Part shown: positions 16,165 to 24,359 of the stretch, in pieces
Layout: every line of letters starts with the position of its first letter
Numbering within the stretch: the stretch's first letter is position 1
From: Roseospira visakhapatnamensis
GTDB lineage: Bacteria; Pseudomonadota; Alphaproteobacteria; Rhodospirillales; Rhodospirillaceae
Direction: 5' to 3'
DNA: 64,000 bases
NCBI RefSeq assembly: GCF_014197915.1
Contig: NZ_JACIGK010000011.1
Location: forward strand, 87,503 to 151,502
Notes under the pieces: model-generated
Seen by the model: only the letters and a program-made list of their open reading frames with translations
Databases searched by the model: none
Told to the model about the DNA's origin: nothing
Made by a program: the position numbers and the translations under genes

Positions 16165-17286
16165 GTGCAACGCCTGCGCATCGACCAGGACTACCTTGTC
16201 ACCACGCTGCAACGCCTGCTGGCGATCCCCAGCCCCACCGGCCTGACCGACAGCGTCGTGCTGGCCGTGGGCGACGAACTGGAGCGGCTGGGCATCCCCT
16301 ACGAACTGACCCGGCGGGGCGCCGTGCGCGCCAACATCCAGGGGGTGCGCTACAGCCCCGACCGGGCCATCATCGCCCACCTGGACACCCTGGGCGCCAT
16401 CGTCAAAAGCCTCAAGGACAACGGCCGCCTGGAGGTGCTGCCCATCGGCACCTGGTCGTCGCGCTTCGCCGAGGGCGCGCGGGTCACCGTCTACGGCGAC
16501 GAGGGCCGCGCCTGGCGCGGCACCATCCTTCCCCTGAAGGCGTCGGGCCATACCTTCAACGAGGCGGTGGACACCCAGCCCACCACCTGGGAGCAGGTGG
16601 AGTTGCGACTCGACGAAGAGGTCCACGACATCGCCGGCCTGACTCGCCTGGGCGTCAACATCGGCGACCACATCGCCGTCGATCCCAACCCCGAGTTCCT
16701 GCCCAACGGCTTCATCAACAGCCGCTTCCTGGACGACAAGGCCGGCGTGGCCGCGATCCTGGCCGCCGCCAAGGCCGTCAAGGACGCCGACCCCCGGATT
16801 CCGGTGGACTGCCACCTGCTGTTCACCATCTCGGAAGAGGTGGGCGTGGGCGCCAGCCACGTGCTGCACGGCGACGTGGCGGAGATGGTCAGCGTGGACA
16901 ACGGCACCATCGCCCCCGGCCAGAACACCAGCGAATACGGTGTCACCATCTGCATGCAGGACAGCAGCGGACCGTTCGACTGGCACCTGACCCGGCGGCT
17001 GCTGAAGCTCTGCGAGGCGTGCGGGATCGAATACACCCGCGACGTATTCCGCTACTACCGCAGCGACGGCGCCGCCGCCCTGGAGGCCGGCAACGACATA
17101 CGTACGTCGCTGGTCTGCTTCGCCTGCGACGGCTCGCACGGGTGGGAGCGCACCCACGTCAAGTCCCTGGTCGCCCTGGCCGAGCTGCTGGCCCACTACA
17201 TCCAGATGCCGCCCATCTTCGAGCGTGACAAGGTACCCCTGGGGCCGCGCAGCGACTTCCCGGACGTGCAGCTTCAGGACGACTGA
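16165..17286 (+). CDS. M42-family peptidase of the NAGGN osmoprotectant type
   Basis: This zinc-dependent M42 aminopeptidase-like protein has about 373 residues and resembles the TIGR03106 subfamily. That subfamily usually sits with the genes for N-acetylglutaminylglutamine amide (NAGGN) synthesis. Metal ligands are visible in IIAHLDTLG, SRFLDDKAGVAA, TISEEVGVGASH and MVSVDN, and in ASDGSH-like CFACDGSHGWERTH near the end. GTG at 16165 is preferred because GGAG lies 9 nt upstream; an ATG at 16126 is in frame but has no site. The NAGGN synthesis genes asnO and ngg are not in the window. It follows the antiporter operon by 56 bp on the same strand. Confidence 0.8.
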   Translation: MQRLRIDQDYLVTTLQRLLAIPSPTGLTDSVVLAVGDELERLGIPYELTRRGAVRANIQGVRYSPDRAIIAHLDTLGAIVKSLKDNGRLEVLPIGTWSSRFAEGARVTVYGDEGRAWRGTILPLKASGHTFNEAVDTQPTTWEQVELRLDEEVHDIAGLTRLGVNIGDHIAVDPNPEFLPNGFINSRFLDDKAGVAAILAAAKAVKDADPRIPVDCHLLFTISEEVGVGASHVLHGDVAEMVSVDNGTIAPGQNTSEYGVTICMQDSSGPFDWHLTRRLLKLCEACGIEYTRDVFRYYRSDGAAALEAGNDIRTSLVCFACDGSHGWERTHVKSLVALAELLAHYIQMPPIFERDKVPLGPRSDFPDVQLQDD

Positions 17287-17337
17287 GCGGGATCGCCCCT
17301 CGCCGCAGTCCCTCGTTTCCAAAAGGAGTGTTTCGTC

Positions 17338-18039
17338 ATGGCCGTGCGTCGCGGTGTCATCCTGGCCGGCGGGCGCGGGACCCGGCTGGGCATGCTGACC
17401 AACGACTGCCCCAAGCCAATGCTGCCGGTGGGCGATCGGCCGTTCCTGGATCACCTGATCCGACATCTGGCGGGCCAGGGCCTGACCGACATCCTGGTGC
17501 TGGCCGGCTGGCAGGGGGAGCGCCTGCACGCGGCTTATGAGAACCGGCATATCGCTGGAGCCACCGTCTCGGTGGTGGTGGAGCCGGAGGCCATGGGCAC
17601 CGGCGGCGCGCTGCGCTTCGCCGCCGACCGGCTGGCGCCCCCGGTCGCGCTGGTCAACGGCGATACCCTGTTCGACGCCGACGTCCAGGCCCTGGCGGCG
17701 CATCCGGGCGACTGGTCCCTCGCCATGGCGCTCCGCCACCTGGAGGACACCGGCCGCAGCGGCCGGGTGGTCCTGGAGGGCGACCGCGTCACCGGCTTCC
17801 AGGAGCGCGGGGACGGCGGCCCGGGGCTGGTCAACGGCGGGGTCTATGTGGTGCGCCCGGGCCTCCTGGAGGCCATCGCCGGCCCCTGCTCCCTGGAGCG
17901 GGACGTGTTTCCCGGTCAGGCGGCGGCCGGGCGCCTGGTGGGTCGGGTGTTCGAGGGGATGTTCATCGATATCGGCGTGCCGGCGGACCTCGCCCGGGCC
18001 CAGACCGTCGTGCCGGCCTTCATGGGAGACGACGCATGA
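17338..18039 (+). CDS. Sugar-1-phosphate nucleotidyltransferase
   Basis: This 233-residue NTP_transferase-fold enzyme activates a sugar-1-phosphate to an NDP-sugar. It has the signature GVILAGGRGTRLGMLT, the Lys-containing PKPMLPVGDRPFLDH, a GTGGALR motif and a metal-binding VNGDTLFD. The sequence is closest in style to HddC, PtmE and RfbA-like guanylyl/cytidylyl/thymidylyl transferases; the base and sugar cannot be read from sequence alone. AAAGGAG lies upstream of the ATG at 17338. It overlaps the next gene by 4 nt and opens the glycan island. Confidence 0.85.
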   Translation: MAVRRGVILAGGRGTRLGMLTNDCPKPMLPVGDRPFLDHLIRHLAGQGLTDILVLAGWQGERLHAAYENRHIAGATVSVVVEPEAMGTGGALRFAADRLAPPVALVNGDTLFDADVQALAAHPGDWSLAMALRHLEDTGRSGRVVLEGDRVTGFQERGDGGPGLVNGGVYVVRPGLLEAIAGPCSLERDVFPGQAAAGRLVGRVFEGMFIDIGVPADLARAQTVVPAFMGDDA

Positions 18040-18551
18040 GCGTGACGGTCCGTGCCACCACGCTGGACGGCGTGAAGCTGATCGAGCCGCCGACCCGGTT
18101 CGAGGATTTCCGGGGCGAATACGTAGAGACATACAATGAGGACCTGTACCGCGCCGCGGGGATCACCGAGACCTTCATCCAGGACGACATCTCGGTCTCG
18201 CATCGTCATGTGCTGCGCGGCATCCATGGGGACGACAGCACGGCCAAGCTGGTGTCGTGCCTGGCGGGCCGGTTCTACCTGGTGGTCGTCAACTGGAATC
18301 CGGACTCGCCGCAGTACCGCCAGTGGGAATCCTTCACCCTGTCCGACCGCAACCGGCTACAGGTGCTGATTCCCCCCCGGTTCGGAAACGGCCATGTGGT
18401 GCTGAGCGACACGGCGATCTTCCATTACAAGCAGACCACCAGCTACGATCGCGGCCGTCAGTTCACCGTGCTGTGGAACGACCCCACGGTGGCCATCGAC
18501 TGGCCGGTCCCGGCGCCCATCCTGTCCCGCCGCGACCGGGGTCTGGCGTGA
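18036..18551 (+). CDS. dTDP-4-dehydrorhamnose 3,5-epimerase family protein
   Basis: This 171-residue cupin of the RmlC family is short and has the core DFRGEYVETYNED, the catalytic-region HVLRGIHGDD with histidine, and the YLVVVNW strand followed by IPPRFGNGHVVLSD. In this family such proteins epimerise or isomerise nucleotide-linked keto-sugars. RmlC proper usually reads more closely to LRGLHYQ, so a related epimerase or ketoisomerase is possible. Start and stop overlap both neighbours by 4 nt. Confidence 0.8.
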   Translation: MSVTVRATTLDGVKLIEPPTRFEDFRGEYVETYNEDLYRAAGITETFIQDDISVSHRHVLRGIHGDDSTAKLVSCLAGRFYLVVVNWNPDSPQYRQWESFTLSDRNRLQVLIPPRFGNGHVVLSDTAIFHYKQTTSYDRGRQFTVLWNDPTVAIDWPVPAPILSRRDRGLA

Positions 18552-19210
18552 CGATGGCGGCGCCCCCGGGCGACGATATGGCCGGCGCCCGCGTCCCCCT
18601 GGCCATCGTGCCGTGCGAGTGGGATGTCGCGGATCTGGCCGAAAGCCTCGACCGGTACGACCTCGTCGGCGTGTTCGACATCGACGCCGCGCGGGACACC
18701 CACGGGCTGCGCCACCTGGGCGACGACACCGCGTTCATCGGCTGGCAGGCGCGGCGGCCGGGCCTGAAGGTCTGCCTGGTGATCGACCCGCCGGCCCTGC
18801 GCGAGCGCCTGACCGCGCACTACGGACCGGGAAACCTGGAGGGCCTGGTCTCGCCGCACGCGACCGTGTCTCGCCACGCCATCGTCGGACCGGCCGGGAT
18901 CATCCAGCGCGGCGTGACCATCATGCCCGCCGTGCGGATCGGCCGGGGCTGCAACGTCAACATCAACGCCACGCTTCACCACGAGGTAACCCTTGACGAC
19001 TATGTTTCCGTGGGGCCAGGGGCGATCGTCCTGGGGACCGTGCGGATCGGCCGGCACGCCAGCATCGGCGCCGGCGCCATCGTTCACCAGAACGTGACCA
19101 TCGGTCCCGGCGCCCGCGTCGGCGCCGGCGCGGTGGTGGTCCGCGACGTCGCGCCCGGACAAACCGTGGTCGGCGTGCCGGCCCGACCGATCAAGCAGGA
19201 GGCAGGATGA
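18548..19210 (+). CDS. NeuD/PglD-like sugar O- or N-acetyltransferase
   Basis: This protein of about 220 residues has an N-terminal Rossmann-like part (residues 1-90) and a C-terminal left-handed beta-helix built of hexapeptide repeats (IGRGCNVNIN, VSVGPGAIVLG, IGAGAIVHQNVTIGPG, VGAGAVVVRD). It ends with VVGVPARPI, typical of the NeuD/PglD family that acetylates amino-sugars in surface glycans. His in NATLHHEV is the likely catalytic base. GTG at 18548 overlaps the previous stop; an ATG lies two codons later. It overlaps the next gene by 4 nt. Confidence 0.85.
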   Translation: MTMAAPPGDDMAGARVPLAIVPCEWDVADLAESLDRYDLVGVFDIDAARDTHGLRHLGDDTAFIGWQARRPGLKVCLVIDPPALRERLTAHYGPGNLEGLVSPHATVSRHAIVGPAGIIQRGVTIMPAVRIGRGCNVNINATLHHEVTLDDYVSVGPGAIVLGTVRIGRHASIGAGAIVHQNVTIGPGARVGAGAVVVRDVAPGQTVVGVPARPIKQEAG

Positions 19211-20457
19211 GCGACGATCGCGTCACGGTGCTGATTCCCACCCTCAACCGCGCCGAGTTCGTGGTGAGGGCCCTGGCGTTCTATGCGCGCGGGGGCTTCG
19301 CCGGGCGCATCATCCTGGGTGATTCCTCCACGGCGCCCCACGCCCAACTGGTCCAGGCGGCGGTGGAACGCTTCGCGGACCGCCTGACCATCCACCTGGA
19401 ACCGCTGCCCAAGGACCGCTACCCGACCCTGGCGGAGTGCGTGCAGCGCATGGTCGACCTGGTCGAGACCCCCTACATGGTGATGGTCCCCGACGATGAC
19501 CTGCACATGCCGGGCAGCCTGCGGGAGGCGCCCGACTTCCTGGACGCCCACCCGGACTACGTGGGCGCCATGGGCGAGCGCCTGAACGTCAAGCTGGGCG
19601 CGGTCGTCCCGTGGGGCCGGGTCACCTGGGCCATCCTCACCAAGTACGCGGACTTCGAGGATCCCGACCCCGTCAAGCGGCTGGCCTACTACACCGGCTA
19701 CGGCCTCAGCCTGTACTACGCGGTGATGCGCTCGGACACCTGGCGCGCCTGCCTGGAAGCCAGCAAGACCCTCAACCTGCCCTACTTCGGCGAGGAGTTC
19801 CTGCCCAACTGCCTGGCGGTGATTCGCGGCCGCTTCCGCATGATGCCCCGCTTCGGCCCCATCGCTCAACTGGACGACTCGGGCGGGGTCTGGCGGCGCA
19901 ACACCCCGTACGGCCTGCTCAACGACCCGGGCTGGCCGGCGTTCCGGGACGGGCTGCTGGAGCGGCTGGGACAGGAACTGGTGGCCCAAAGCGACCTCCC
20001 CCTCGCCGAGGCCCGCGCCATCATCGACCGGGAGATCTGGCGCAACCTGACCATCCTCATCCCCTACCACTTCCAGAAGAGCCACGACCCCGCCTTCGCC
20101 CCGGACCCGCTGCCGGACATGAAGGGGCTGCTGGCGCCGTTTCCCGACTACCAGGACGTGACCGCCTTCCTGGACGCGCCCGTCGCGCCCCCCATCACCC
20201 GCGTGGCGGTGGAGTCGGCCCTGACCGAGCGGGGCGACGGGATCGAGGCGGGCGCCGAGGCCCGTGTTCTGGCCGACGCCTGCGCGGGACAGGCCCAGGA
20301 TGCCATGATGGACGATCGCATCGGCGAGGCGATCCTGTGGTACCGCATGAGCCTGGCCATGGCGCCGACGCCGGTGGCGCGCATGATGCTGTCCAAGCTG
20401 CTGTCGGACAGCGGACGGACCGAGGAGTTCCAGGCGATGATGACCAGCGCGCCGTGA
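19207..20457 (+). CDS. GT-A family glycosyltransferase (TIGR00180-like)
   Basis: This 416-residue protein starts with VTVLIPTLNRAEFVVRAL, typical of GT-A family 2 glycosyltransferases. An acidic metal-binding cluster VPDDDLHMPGS lies near residue 100. The rest is helical, with several aromatic-rich segments. It would transfer a sugar from an NDP donor in the cytoplasm. The donor is probably made by the three preceding coupled genes. The first 4 nt overlap the acetyltransferase stop. Confidence 0.8.
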   Translation: MSDDRVTVLIPTLNRAEFVVRALAFYARGGFAGRIILGDSSTAPHAQLVQAAVERFADRLTIHLEPLPKDRYPTLAECVQRMVDLVETPYMVMVPDDDLHMPGSLREAPDFLDAHPDYVGAMGERLNVKLGAVVPWGRVTWAILTKYADFEDPDPVKRLAYYTGYGLSLYYAVMRSDTWRACLEASKTLNLPYFGEEFLPNCLAVIRGRFRMMPRFGPIAQLDDSGGVWRRNTPYGLLNDPGWPAFRDGLLERLGQELVAQSDLPLAEARAIIDREIWRNLTILIPYHFQKSHDPAFAPDPLPDMKGLLAPFPDYQDVTAFLDAPVAPPITRVAVESALTERGDGIEAGAEARVLADACAGQAQDAMMDDRIGEAILWYRMSLAMAPTPVARMMLSKLLSDSGRTEEFQAMMTSAP

Positions 20458-20792
20458 CGGCGCCGATCCGCGAAAACGCCGGGGCGCGATCGCCCGGCGC
20501 CGACCGGCATGCTATTTGCTGTATCACCGGCGCTGCACGAGGAACGCAGCCGGATCAGAAAAGACCAAGACCAGACATGCCCTTGCCCGAAGAAATCGCG
20601 TCGCGTAGGGTCGAGGATGCCGAGGAGCGGCAAAAGCCCGTGTGTTTCCCCTGAGTCGATCGGGACAGTCCTGGCCCCCCGTGACAGGCTGTCCTGACCT
20701 TCACAAAGCACACACCTCATGTAAGGTGATTCTGTGCTGGTGTGGACCGACACTGCCGGACACCGGGCGCACGGTTGGAAAGGAACGACAGA
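20458..20792 (+). other. intergenic region before the radical SAM gene
   Basis: This 335-bp gap contains a strong hairpin at 20477-20499 (CGCCGGG with CCCGGCG) just after the glycosyltransferase. A smaller hairpin CACCT/AGGTG lies near 20716-20731. No supported coding frame. The leader before the radical SAM gene suggests its own promoter. Confidence 0.5.
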
Positions 20793-21962
20793 ATGTTCGA
20801 CATTTCCTTCTTCAAGGCCATCGATTCCGTGAAGCGTCGCATCGTCTCCGGGGACTTCGGCCCCACGGATGCGGCGACCGTGGAGTCCGCGCTGGAGACG
20901 CATCGCGCCCGCGAGCCGAAGGTCTTCAACGTGGAGACCACGAACTACTGCAACATGACCTGCATCATGTGCCCGCGCACGACCCTGATGACCCGCAAGA
21001 ACATCTGGATCGACGACGCGGTGTTCGAACGGGTCCTGGACCAGATCAAACCCTGGGCGACCGCCGACCTGGAGGACTTCTGGACCTTCGTCCGCGACCG
21101 CTGGAACGTGCGCTTCGACCGGCCGGACGAAAACGCCTTCTATTTCCATATCGTCTCGCGCTGCCTGATCCTGCACGGCTATGGCGAGCCGCTGCTGGAC
21201 AAGAAGATCGTCCAGCGGGTGCAGTCCTGCAGCGCGCGGGGCATCCCCACCTATTTCTCCTGCGTGCCGGCCAACATCACGGTCGAGCGCTGCCGGGCCG
21301 TCATGGCGGCGGGGCTGACGGTGCTCAAGTTCTCCATGGATGCGTTGAACGACGAGTTGCAGAAGAAGATTCGCGGCAAGCGCAACAACTTCTCGAAGGC
21401 GTTCGACACCATCCTCGACATCCTGGAGATGAAAAAGACCGAGGGCTTCGACACGCTGATCGTGCCCACCATGATCGCCCTGTCCAACGACGACGAAGCC
21501 CGCGCCATGCACCGCCAGTTCCTCGACCTGTGGACGGACAAGGACGTGTTCGCTTACGTCAAGAGCCAGGACAATCGCTGGTACTTCGAGGACCAGGCCG
21601 CCGCCGAGAACCGCTCCCACTACGAAAGCCAGTACTGCGAGTTTCCCTGGACCTCGTTGACCGTCATGGCCGACGGCAACGTGGTGCCCTGCACCCAGGA
21701 CTACGACGTGGAAATGGTGCTCGGCAACGTCATGGAGCAGTCCCTGGAAGAGATCTGGAACGGCGACCGGTACCGCGACCTGCGGCACTGGCACGTCACC
21801 GGCCGGTTCCCACCCGGCCACAAGTGCGCCGAACGCTGCGACCAGAAGAAGGTCTGCGGCTACCTGGGCCTCGCCCCGGCCACCGCCGAACCGCAGGCCC
21901 CGCCACGGCCGGCGGCCCCCGCCGATCCGTCCCCACCCGCCCCGATGTCGGTCCGGGGTTGA
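20793..21962 (+). CDS. Radical SAM/SPASM domain protein
   Basis: This 389-residue protein binds a radical-SAM [4Fe-4S] cluster through C53-x3-C57-x2-C60 in NYCNMTCIMCPRTT. The C-terminal part has SPASM-type cysteines: YCEFPW, VVPCTQDY, and a final group KCAERCDQKKVCGY. Between them are TIM-barrel strands (LILHGYGEPLLD, VLKFSMDALND). This architecture is used for peptide maturation or for modification of surface glycans and lipids. The tail after residue 365 is Pro/Ala-rich. The ATG at 20793 has AAGGAACG upstream. Its place among glycan genes suggests a sugar or carrier substrate, which is inference. Confidence 0.88.
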   Translation: MFDISFFKAIDSVKRRIVSGDFGPTDAATVESALETHRAREPKVFNVETTNYCNMTCIMCPRTTLMTRKNIWIDDAVFERVLDQIKPWATADLEDFWTFVRDRWNVRFDRPDENAFYFHIVSRCLILHGYGEPLLDKKIVQRVQSCSARGIPTYFSCVPANITVERCRAVMAAGLTVLKFSMDALNDELQKKIRGKRNNFSKAFDTILDILEMKKTEGFDTLIVPTMIALSNDDEARAMHRQFLDLWTDKDVFAYVKSQDNRWYFEDQAAAENRSHYESQYCEFPWTSLTVMADGNVVPCTQDYDVEMVLGNVMEQSLEEIWNGDRYRDLRHWHVTGRFPPGHKCAERCDQKKVCGYLGLAPATAEPQAPPRPAAPADPSPPAPMSVRG

Positions 21963-22141
21963 TCCGCCCGTTCCGCGACGACAGCGGGCCGGTCGACGTC
22001 CCCCCGTTCCCACGGCATCCCCACGGCGTCCCCGTGGGCGACGCGCCGCCGGGGCCGCGGCCTGCCCCAAGGCGTCGCCAGCCGTCGCGACCGGCCGCCA
22101 TGACCGGCCTTGATGACTGACAGTCACGAAAGGGAAACACC

Positions 22142-23134
22142 GTGATCGAAGACGACATTCTGAACAGCTTCGCCGGCTCCAACTGCGTCGTCACCGGCGG
22201 CACCGGCATGATCGGCCGCGCGGTGGCGCGGCGCCTGTGTGACGCCGGCGCGCATGTTCGGATCATTTCCCTGGACGATATCGTCGTCGACGACCGAGCC
22301 GACCACGTCAAGGCCGACCTCGCGGACTTCGTGCGGATCAAGGACCTGACCCAGGACATGGACCACGTGCTGCACGTGGCGGGCATCAAGGGCTCGGTGG
22401 ACGTGACCAAGTCCAAGCCGGCGAGCTTCCTGGTGCCGCTGCTGCAAATGAACACCAACGTCCTGGAGGCCGCCCGCCAGAACAAGGCCCGCAAGGTGGT
22501 CTACACCAGCACCATCGGCGCCTACGCGGCGGCCGAGGTGTTCCGCGAGGACGACTACGACGAAGGCCAGCCGCCCATGGACCAGTACCCCGGCTGGGCC
22601 AAGCGCATCGCCGAGATGCAGGTGCAGACCTACCGCGTTCAGTACGGCCTGGAAAACTTCGCCATCGTGCGTCCCTGCAACATCTACGGCCCCGGCGACA
22701 GCTTCAAGCCCGAGAGCGCCATGGTCATCCCCACCCTGATGGCGCGCATCGCCCGGGGCGACGACCCGGTCACGGTCTGGGGCGACGGTTCCGCCATTCG
22801 CGACTTCGCCTATTGCCGGGACGTGGCCGACGGCACCATCCAGGCGCTGTACCACGGCACGCGCGGCAGCTTCGTCAACCTGGCCAGCGGCGAGGAGGTC
22901 TCCATCCGTACCCTGGTCGAGACCCTGGCGTCGTTCATCGACTTTCGCTACGAGTTCGATACCAGCAAGCCCTCCGGCTATCCCCGGCGGGTGATGGACA
23001 TCAGCCGCGCCCGGGCGTGGATCGGTTACACGCCGTCCACCAGCCTGCGCCAGGGCCTGGAAGAGACCTGGACGTGGTTCCGCGAGAACCAGTCCGAACA
23101 CGAGCATCGCAAGAACTACTTCGCCGAGGGATGA
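22142..23134 (+). CDS. NAD-dependent epimerase/dehydratase (extended SDR)
   Basis: This 330-residue extended short-chain dehydrogenase has the Rossmann motif VVTGGTGMIGRAV, the NAG-like VLHVAGIKG and the catalytic Ser/Thr strand VYTSTIGAY. It carries the sugar-nucleotide segment RPCNIYGPGDSF. It resembles GDP-fucose synthase or UDP-hexose epimerases. The YxxxK motif is shifted: the sequence is QYPGWAKR, so Pro occupies the usual Tyr position and Tyr is one residue earlier. GTG at 22142 is supported by AAAGGGAAA. It lies in the glycan island on the same strand. Confidence 0.85.
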   Translation: MIEDDILNSFAGSNCVVTGGTGMIGRAVARRLCDAGAHVRIISLDDIVVDDRADHVKADLADFVRIKDLTQDMDHVLHVAGIKGSVDVTKSKPASFLVPLLQMNTNVLEAARQNKARKVVYTSTIGAYAAAEVFREDDYDEGQPPMDQYPGWAKRIAEMQVQTYRVQYGLENFAIVRPCNIYGPGDSFKPESAMVIPTLMARIARGDDPVTVWGDGSAIRDFAYCRDVADGTIQALYHGTRGSFVNLASGEEVSIRTLVETLASFIDFRYEFDTSKPSGYPRRVMDISRARAWIGYTPSTSLRQGLEETWTWFRENQSEHEHRKNYFAEG

Positions 23135-23201
23135 CCCCGGCGCGGGAGCGCCGGACCCGCCGCGCCCGCCGTTGAGTCTCGCCCGCCAGGGAAGCCGCCG
23201 C

Positions 23202-24341
23202 ATGACCGCCGCCCCCGCGTCCCCGACCGGCCCCGCCCCCCAGGTGGTGGTCGCCGAGAACATCAGTCATGTCCGCCAGGTCCTGTCGGTGCTGGACCCG
23301 GACCGGCCGCTGTGGGTGATCGCCACCGACAGCGCGGTGAATCACGCCTTCTACGGCGACTTCCTGAAACCCGATCGCTTCATCGCCGTCCCCGGCGCCA
23401 TGTGCTGGGGATGCCTGGCGGACGAGGCCCCCCCGGCCGGGTGGCGGCGCATCGTCGACGTGGTGGGGGCCAACCGCGACGCCCTCGATCAGGTGGTCGC
23501 GGCGCTGCCGCCGGGCAGCGAGCTTCTCTACTGGCACTTCATGGGGTGCATGCCGCTGCTGAGCATCCTCATCCAGGCGACGGCGGCGGGGCATGCGGTG
23601 GTGGAACTGGACTCCGACATCCTGAGCGGCCTGTTCCAGTTCCAGCGGCGCGGGCCCGAGGACCTGGCGGGCACGGCACATCCGACCTACGTCTCGTTGC
23701 TCCTGCATGCCGGACAGGTCCTGGGGGGACCGATCAAGTATGTGGAAGCCAGGCCGCGCGGCGGCGACGACTGGCGATACGGCGCCCTGGGCATCGACGG
23801 CGCCGACCTGGGCGAGCGGCGCTGGGTCGCGCTGGACGACTGGGCGACGCTGGCGCGGCGCTACGGACCGCTGGTGGAGGGGCTGTTACCCGACCGCGCG
23901 GCGGCGCGCCGGGCGCTGCTGCTGGACGATACCGTGCTCGCGGATCCGCGCGTCGACCTGGACGCCAGCCGCGCCGGTCTGGCGGCGGCGGTGCGCGAGA
24001 TGCTGGACGAGGGGTGGGAGGTGCACCTCAAGCCGCATCCCAACGCCGCCACCGACATCCTGATGCTGCCGCCGGAGGAGGCGGGACAGCTCACCGTGCT
24101 GCCCGGGTGGCTGCCGGCGGAACTGCTCATGGGGCACTACGACCGCGTGGGGTACCTGACCTCCACGGCCTCCATGGCCGATGGGCCGGACGAGCGCCTG
24201 TGCCTGCTGCCACGGGTGCGGTACCGCGACGAGGCCGGCGAGACGTTCTGCTGGTCCCTGTTCCGTCTCGCCTTCCTGCGCGGCGGGCAGGCCGTGACCC
24301 TCATCGCGCCCGACCCCGCCGAGACGCGCCGGGCGCCGTGA
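23202..24341 (+). CDS. Possible GT-B glycosyltransferase (polysialyltransferase-like)
   Basis: I recognise this only weakly. The 379-residue product has no membrane helices. Near the C-terminus it has the sequence VHLKPHPNA followed after about 20 residues by LPAELLMGHYDRVGYLTSTAS. A KPHP motif followed by a PxE and an S/T-rich strand is characteristic of the polysialyltransferase-like and GT52-like GT-B families that transfer nonulosonic acids. The ATG at 23202 has AGGGAAG upstream; a TTG at 23172 is less likely. It is the last plus-strand gene of the glycan island. Confidence 0.5.
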   Translation: MTAAPASPTGPAPQVVVAENISHVRQVLSVLDPDRPLWVIATDSAVNHAFYGDFLKPDRFIAVPGAMCWGCLADEAPPAGWRRIVDVVGANRDALDQVVAALPPGSELLYWHFMGCMPLLSILIQATAAGHAVVELDSDILSGLFQFQRRGPEDLAGTAHPTYVSLLLHAGQVLGGPIKYVEARPRGGDDWRYGALGIDGADLGERRWVALDDWATLARRYGPLVEGLLPDRAAARRALLLDDTVLADPRVDLDASRAGLAAAVREMLDEGWEVHLKPHPNAATDILMLPPEEAGQLTVLPGWLPAELLMGHYDRVGYLTSTASMADGPDERLCLLPRVRYRDEAGETFCWSLFRLAFLRGGQAVTLIAPDPAETRRAP

Positions 24342-24359
24342 GCCGACCGGCGGCGGCGG

